64,000 nucleotides of DNA. Origin: Scylla paramamosain (taxonomy: Eukaryota; Arthropoda; Malacostraca; Decapoda; Portunidae). The position numbers were made by a program, and so were the translations under genes. A model generated the notes under the pieces. It searched no databases and was not told the DNA's origin. It saw only the letters and a list, made by a program, of their open reading frames with translations. Shown here piece after piece: positions 62,033-64,000 of this stretch. Where the stretch lies: positions 16,879,255 to 16,943,254 of the forward strand of contig NC_087173.1 of assembly GCF_035594125.1 (NCBI RefSeq). The letters run 5' to 3'. Within the stretch, counting starts at the first letter, position 1. The number at the start of each line of letters is the position of its first letter.

Positions 62033-62760
62033 CGTTCGTCGTTTAGTTACTAAATTTAGACCTTACACCGTGGACTCTTCTTCCCCACCAACACACGTGG
62101 ACGCAATGGTCACCAGTACCACACCAAGTTCCAGGCAGAGTGAAGGTACTGACTGATTTGCGTGAAGGTGAACAGAATAAGGGAATGAGTAGGAAGATGA
62201 AGAATAAAATATAAAGTTTAAATATAAGAATGATATCACTTTTTTTTTTTTTTTTAGTAATACCCTGTTGACAGGAAAAAAAATCGAAAACAACAACAAC
62301 AACAACAACATAGGAATATAAATAAAGATGTAACAAGCCAGCAGGCAAGCAGGCCTACACGCGGCAGTACTGAATTATACTTACGCAGCGGAACGAAAGG
62401 TGTCATTACGAGTGGATACAAGAGGCGAGGTCTCAAAAGGATAGGTATTAAGGAAGCTAGTTGTTTCCTTCCTGAGTGGTGCCATTGTGATGTTGTAAGA
62501 TAAAGTTTCGTTTGCGGGAAGTTCCGTTGCGTTGACGGAAAGTTTGCGCTCGCCATTCAAATGTTCCTCTTTGAGAACGAAAGGCCGGATGGTAGACTGT
62601 GGAGTAATAAACATACTCTGATAAAACATTTACATGGAGATGAGGGGCAGGTGGGTTTAGTTTTGGCCACAAGATAAGAACATAAGAACATAAGAAATAA
62701 GGAAAGCTGCAAGAAGCGACCAGGCTTACACGTGGCAGTCCCTGTATGAAACACACCTAC

Positions 62761-63468
62761 CTATTTCCATCTATTATCCCCATCCATAAACTTGTCTAAT
62801 CTTCTCTTAAAGCTCTCTAGTGTCCTAGCACTAGCAACATGATTACTGAGTCCGTTCCACTCATCTACCACTCTATTTGAGAACCAATTTTTTCCTATCT
62901 CCTTCCTAAACCCTAATTTTTCAAGCTTGAACCCGTTATTTCTTGTTCTACCCTGGTTGCTAATCCTAAGAATTTTGCCTACATCCCCCTTGTTATAACC
63001 CTTATACCACTTAAAGACTTCTATCAGGTCCCCTCTTAACCTACGTCTTTCTAAAGAATGTAAATTTAACAGCTTCAATCTCGCCTCGTAAGGAATACTA
63101 CTCATCCCCTGTATCCTTTTAGTCATTCTCCTCTGTACTGATTCTAATAGATCTATATCCTTTCTGTAATGTGGGGACCAGAACTGCACAGCGTAGTCTA
63201 GATGAGGTCTGACCAGCGCCAAGTATAACTTTAATATTACTTCCGGCCTTCTACTTTTAACACTCCTAAAAATGAATCCTAGTACCCTATTTGCCCTACT
63301 TCTGGCTTCTATGCATTGTTTCCCTTGACGGAGTTCAGAGCTAACTATAACTCCTAAATCTTTCTCGTACCCTGTACCTACCAGAGTTTGGTTGTTTAAT
63401 GTGTACCTACTGTGTGGGTTTCCTCTACCTACGCTAAGTACTTTGCATTTATTGATATTAAATTGCAT
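62761..63468 (-). pseudogene. LINE-D RT C-terminal frame
   Basis: 235 codons: 'MQFNINKCKV', 'LGVIVSSELRQGKQC', 'LYLALVRPHLDYAVQFWSPH', 'LESVQRRMTKRIQGM' and 'LNLHSLERRRLRGDLIEVFK'. This is the thumb and C-terminal domain after the FADD motif. It is out of frame with the catalytic part upstream because of an indel near 63485. Confidence 0.8.
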
Positions 63469-63487
63469 TTGCCATCTATTCGTCCAT

Positions 63488-63850
63488 TCATTTCATTCTA
63501 TCTAAATCTGCCTGCAAGGCGATGGCATCCGATTCTGACCTAATTAATCTACCTATCTTTGTGTCATCCGCAAATTTACTAACATCACTACTAATTCCAC
63601 TATCCAAGTCATTGATATATATTAGAAATAACAATGGTCCTAATATTGATCCCTGTGGCAGGCCACTAATTACATGACCCCATTCAGATTTCGAGCCGTT
63701 TATTACAACTCTTTGTCGCCTGTCGCTAAGCCATGACCCTATCCAGCCTAACACCCTCCCATCTATCCCGTGTGCCCTAACCTTTCTCAGGAGCCTTTGA
63801 TATATCACAGACCTGTCTTGCACGAGACAACACAACGTTACACCCTTCAT
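63488..63850 (-). pseudogene. LINE-D RT catalytic frame
   Basis: 120 codons with 'HGIDGRVLGWIGSWLSDRRQ', 'GLPQGSILGPLLFLIYIND' and 'FADDTKIG'. The first catalytic Asp motif lies before the truncation and is absent, so the enzyme would be inactive even without the frameshift. Confidence 0.8.
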
Positions 63851-64000
63851 TTATATCACATCCAGTACCTTTCCGGAACAGAGCTACGACTCAGAACGGG
63901 AAGGCGGCGGCACCAAAACGGTGAAGTGAAAATAAAAGCTTTAGACAAGAAAAATGAAGGCACGCAATGAACATGTAGTTTATTTCTTACAAAAAAAATT

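Larger units (their letters stand above)
62660..63860 (-). mobile_element. LINE-D copy 1, CR1-like, with octamer tail
   Basis: The minus strand encodes RT from 'TLCCLVQDRSVIYQRLLRKV' (5' truncated, about 63840) through 'SGLPQGSILGPLLFLIYIND' and the catalytic 'SKFADDTKIG' (about 63575), then 'WQMQFNINKCKVLSVGRG' to 'RRLDKFMDGDNRWK' (63468-62761). One frameshift near 63485 separates the two frames; each is otherwise open. The 3' UTR ends in tandem 'ttcttatg' octamers (62668-62690) instead of poly(A), the hallmark of CR1-type elements. Few lesions suggest a fairly young copy. Confidence 0.85.

Overview
The window reads as nuclear genomic DNA from an arthropod, most likely a decapod crustacean and probably a crab. 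There are no operons. One spliced gene has GT-AG introns, dinucleotide and trinucleotide microsatellites are very dense (GA/CT, TA, GT, ACT), and several LINE, SINE, hAT, mariner and MITE families resemble those usual in decapod genomes. The taxon call is an inference from repeat style and protein similarity judged by eye.

The only complete host gene I can support is UDP-glucose 6-dehydrogenase (UGDH; sugarless in Drosophila) on the + strand. Nine coding exons between 12091 and 38775 join in frame into 477 residues, with all catalytic motifs present. A CpG-rich block near 10440-10640 is a candidate promoter and 5' untranslated exon. Introns 2 (16.5 kb) and 5 (4.8 kb) are inflated by repeats. 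A second host-like feature is one THAP zinc-finger exon on the minus strand (863-1147); the rest of its gene is not in view.

Layout. 1-430: 3' fragment of a LINE. 0.86-1.15 kb: THAP exon. 2.4-8.75 kb: a decayed hAT transposon split by a nearly full-length LINE and a MITE. 10.4-38.8 kb: the UGDH locus. Its intron 2 holds a family of short foldback MITEs, a tandem array of degenerate MITE-like units, a pogo-like MITE, a mariner inside a hAT-like element, and microsatellite palindromes. Its intron 5 holds a near-kilobase inverted repeat and a CR1-like LINE. 38.9-47.2 kb: a pogo-like MITE just past the UGDH stop, a tRNA-derived SINE, and two decayed LINEs. 47.6-51.3 kb: a second SINE family, a (TA)n tract, a MITE, and a ~130 bp tandem repeat interrupted by a LINE fragment. 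51.4-56.7 kb: LINEs inserted into LINEs, ending in a ~300 bp foldback element. 57.6-58.3 kb: a GC-rich block with two CRE palindromes and no firm gene. 58.3-59.15 kb: a LINE 3' fragment with a zinc knuckle. 60.7-61.6 kb: a hAT-like non-autonomous element. 62.7-63.9 kb: a CR1-like LINE with an octamer tail.

I see no CRISPR array, operon, prokaryotic system or obvious horizontally acquired gene. The interest lies in nested and palindromic repeat architecture and in how repeats abut UGDH splice sites. Protein-family calls come from reading motifs in the translations; no database search was run.
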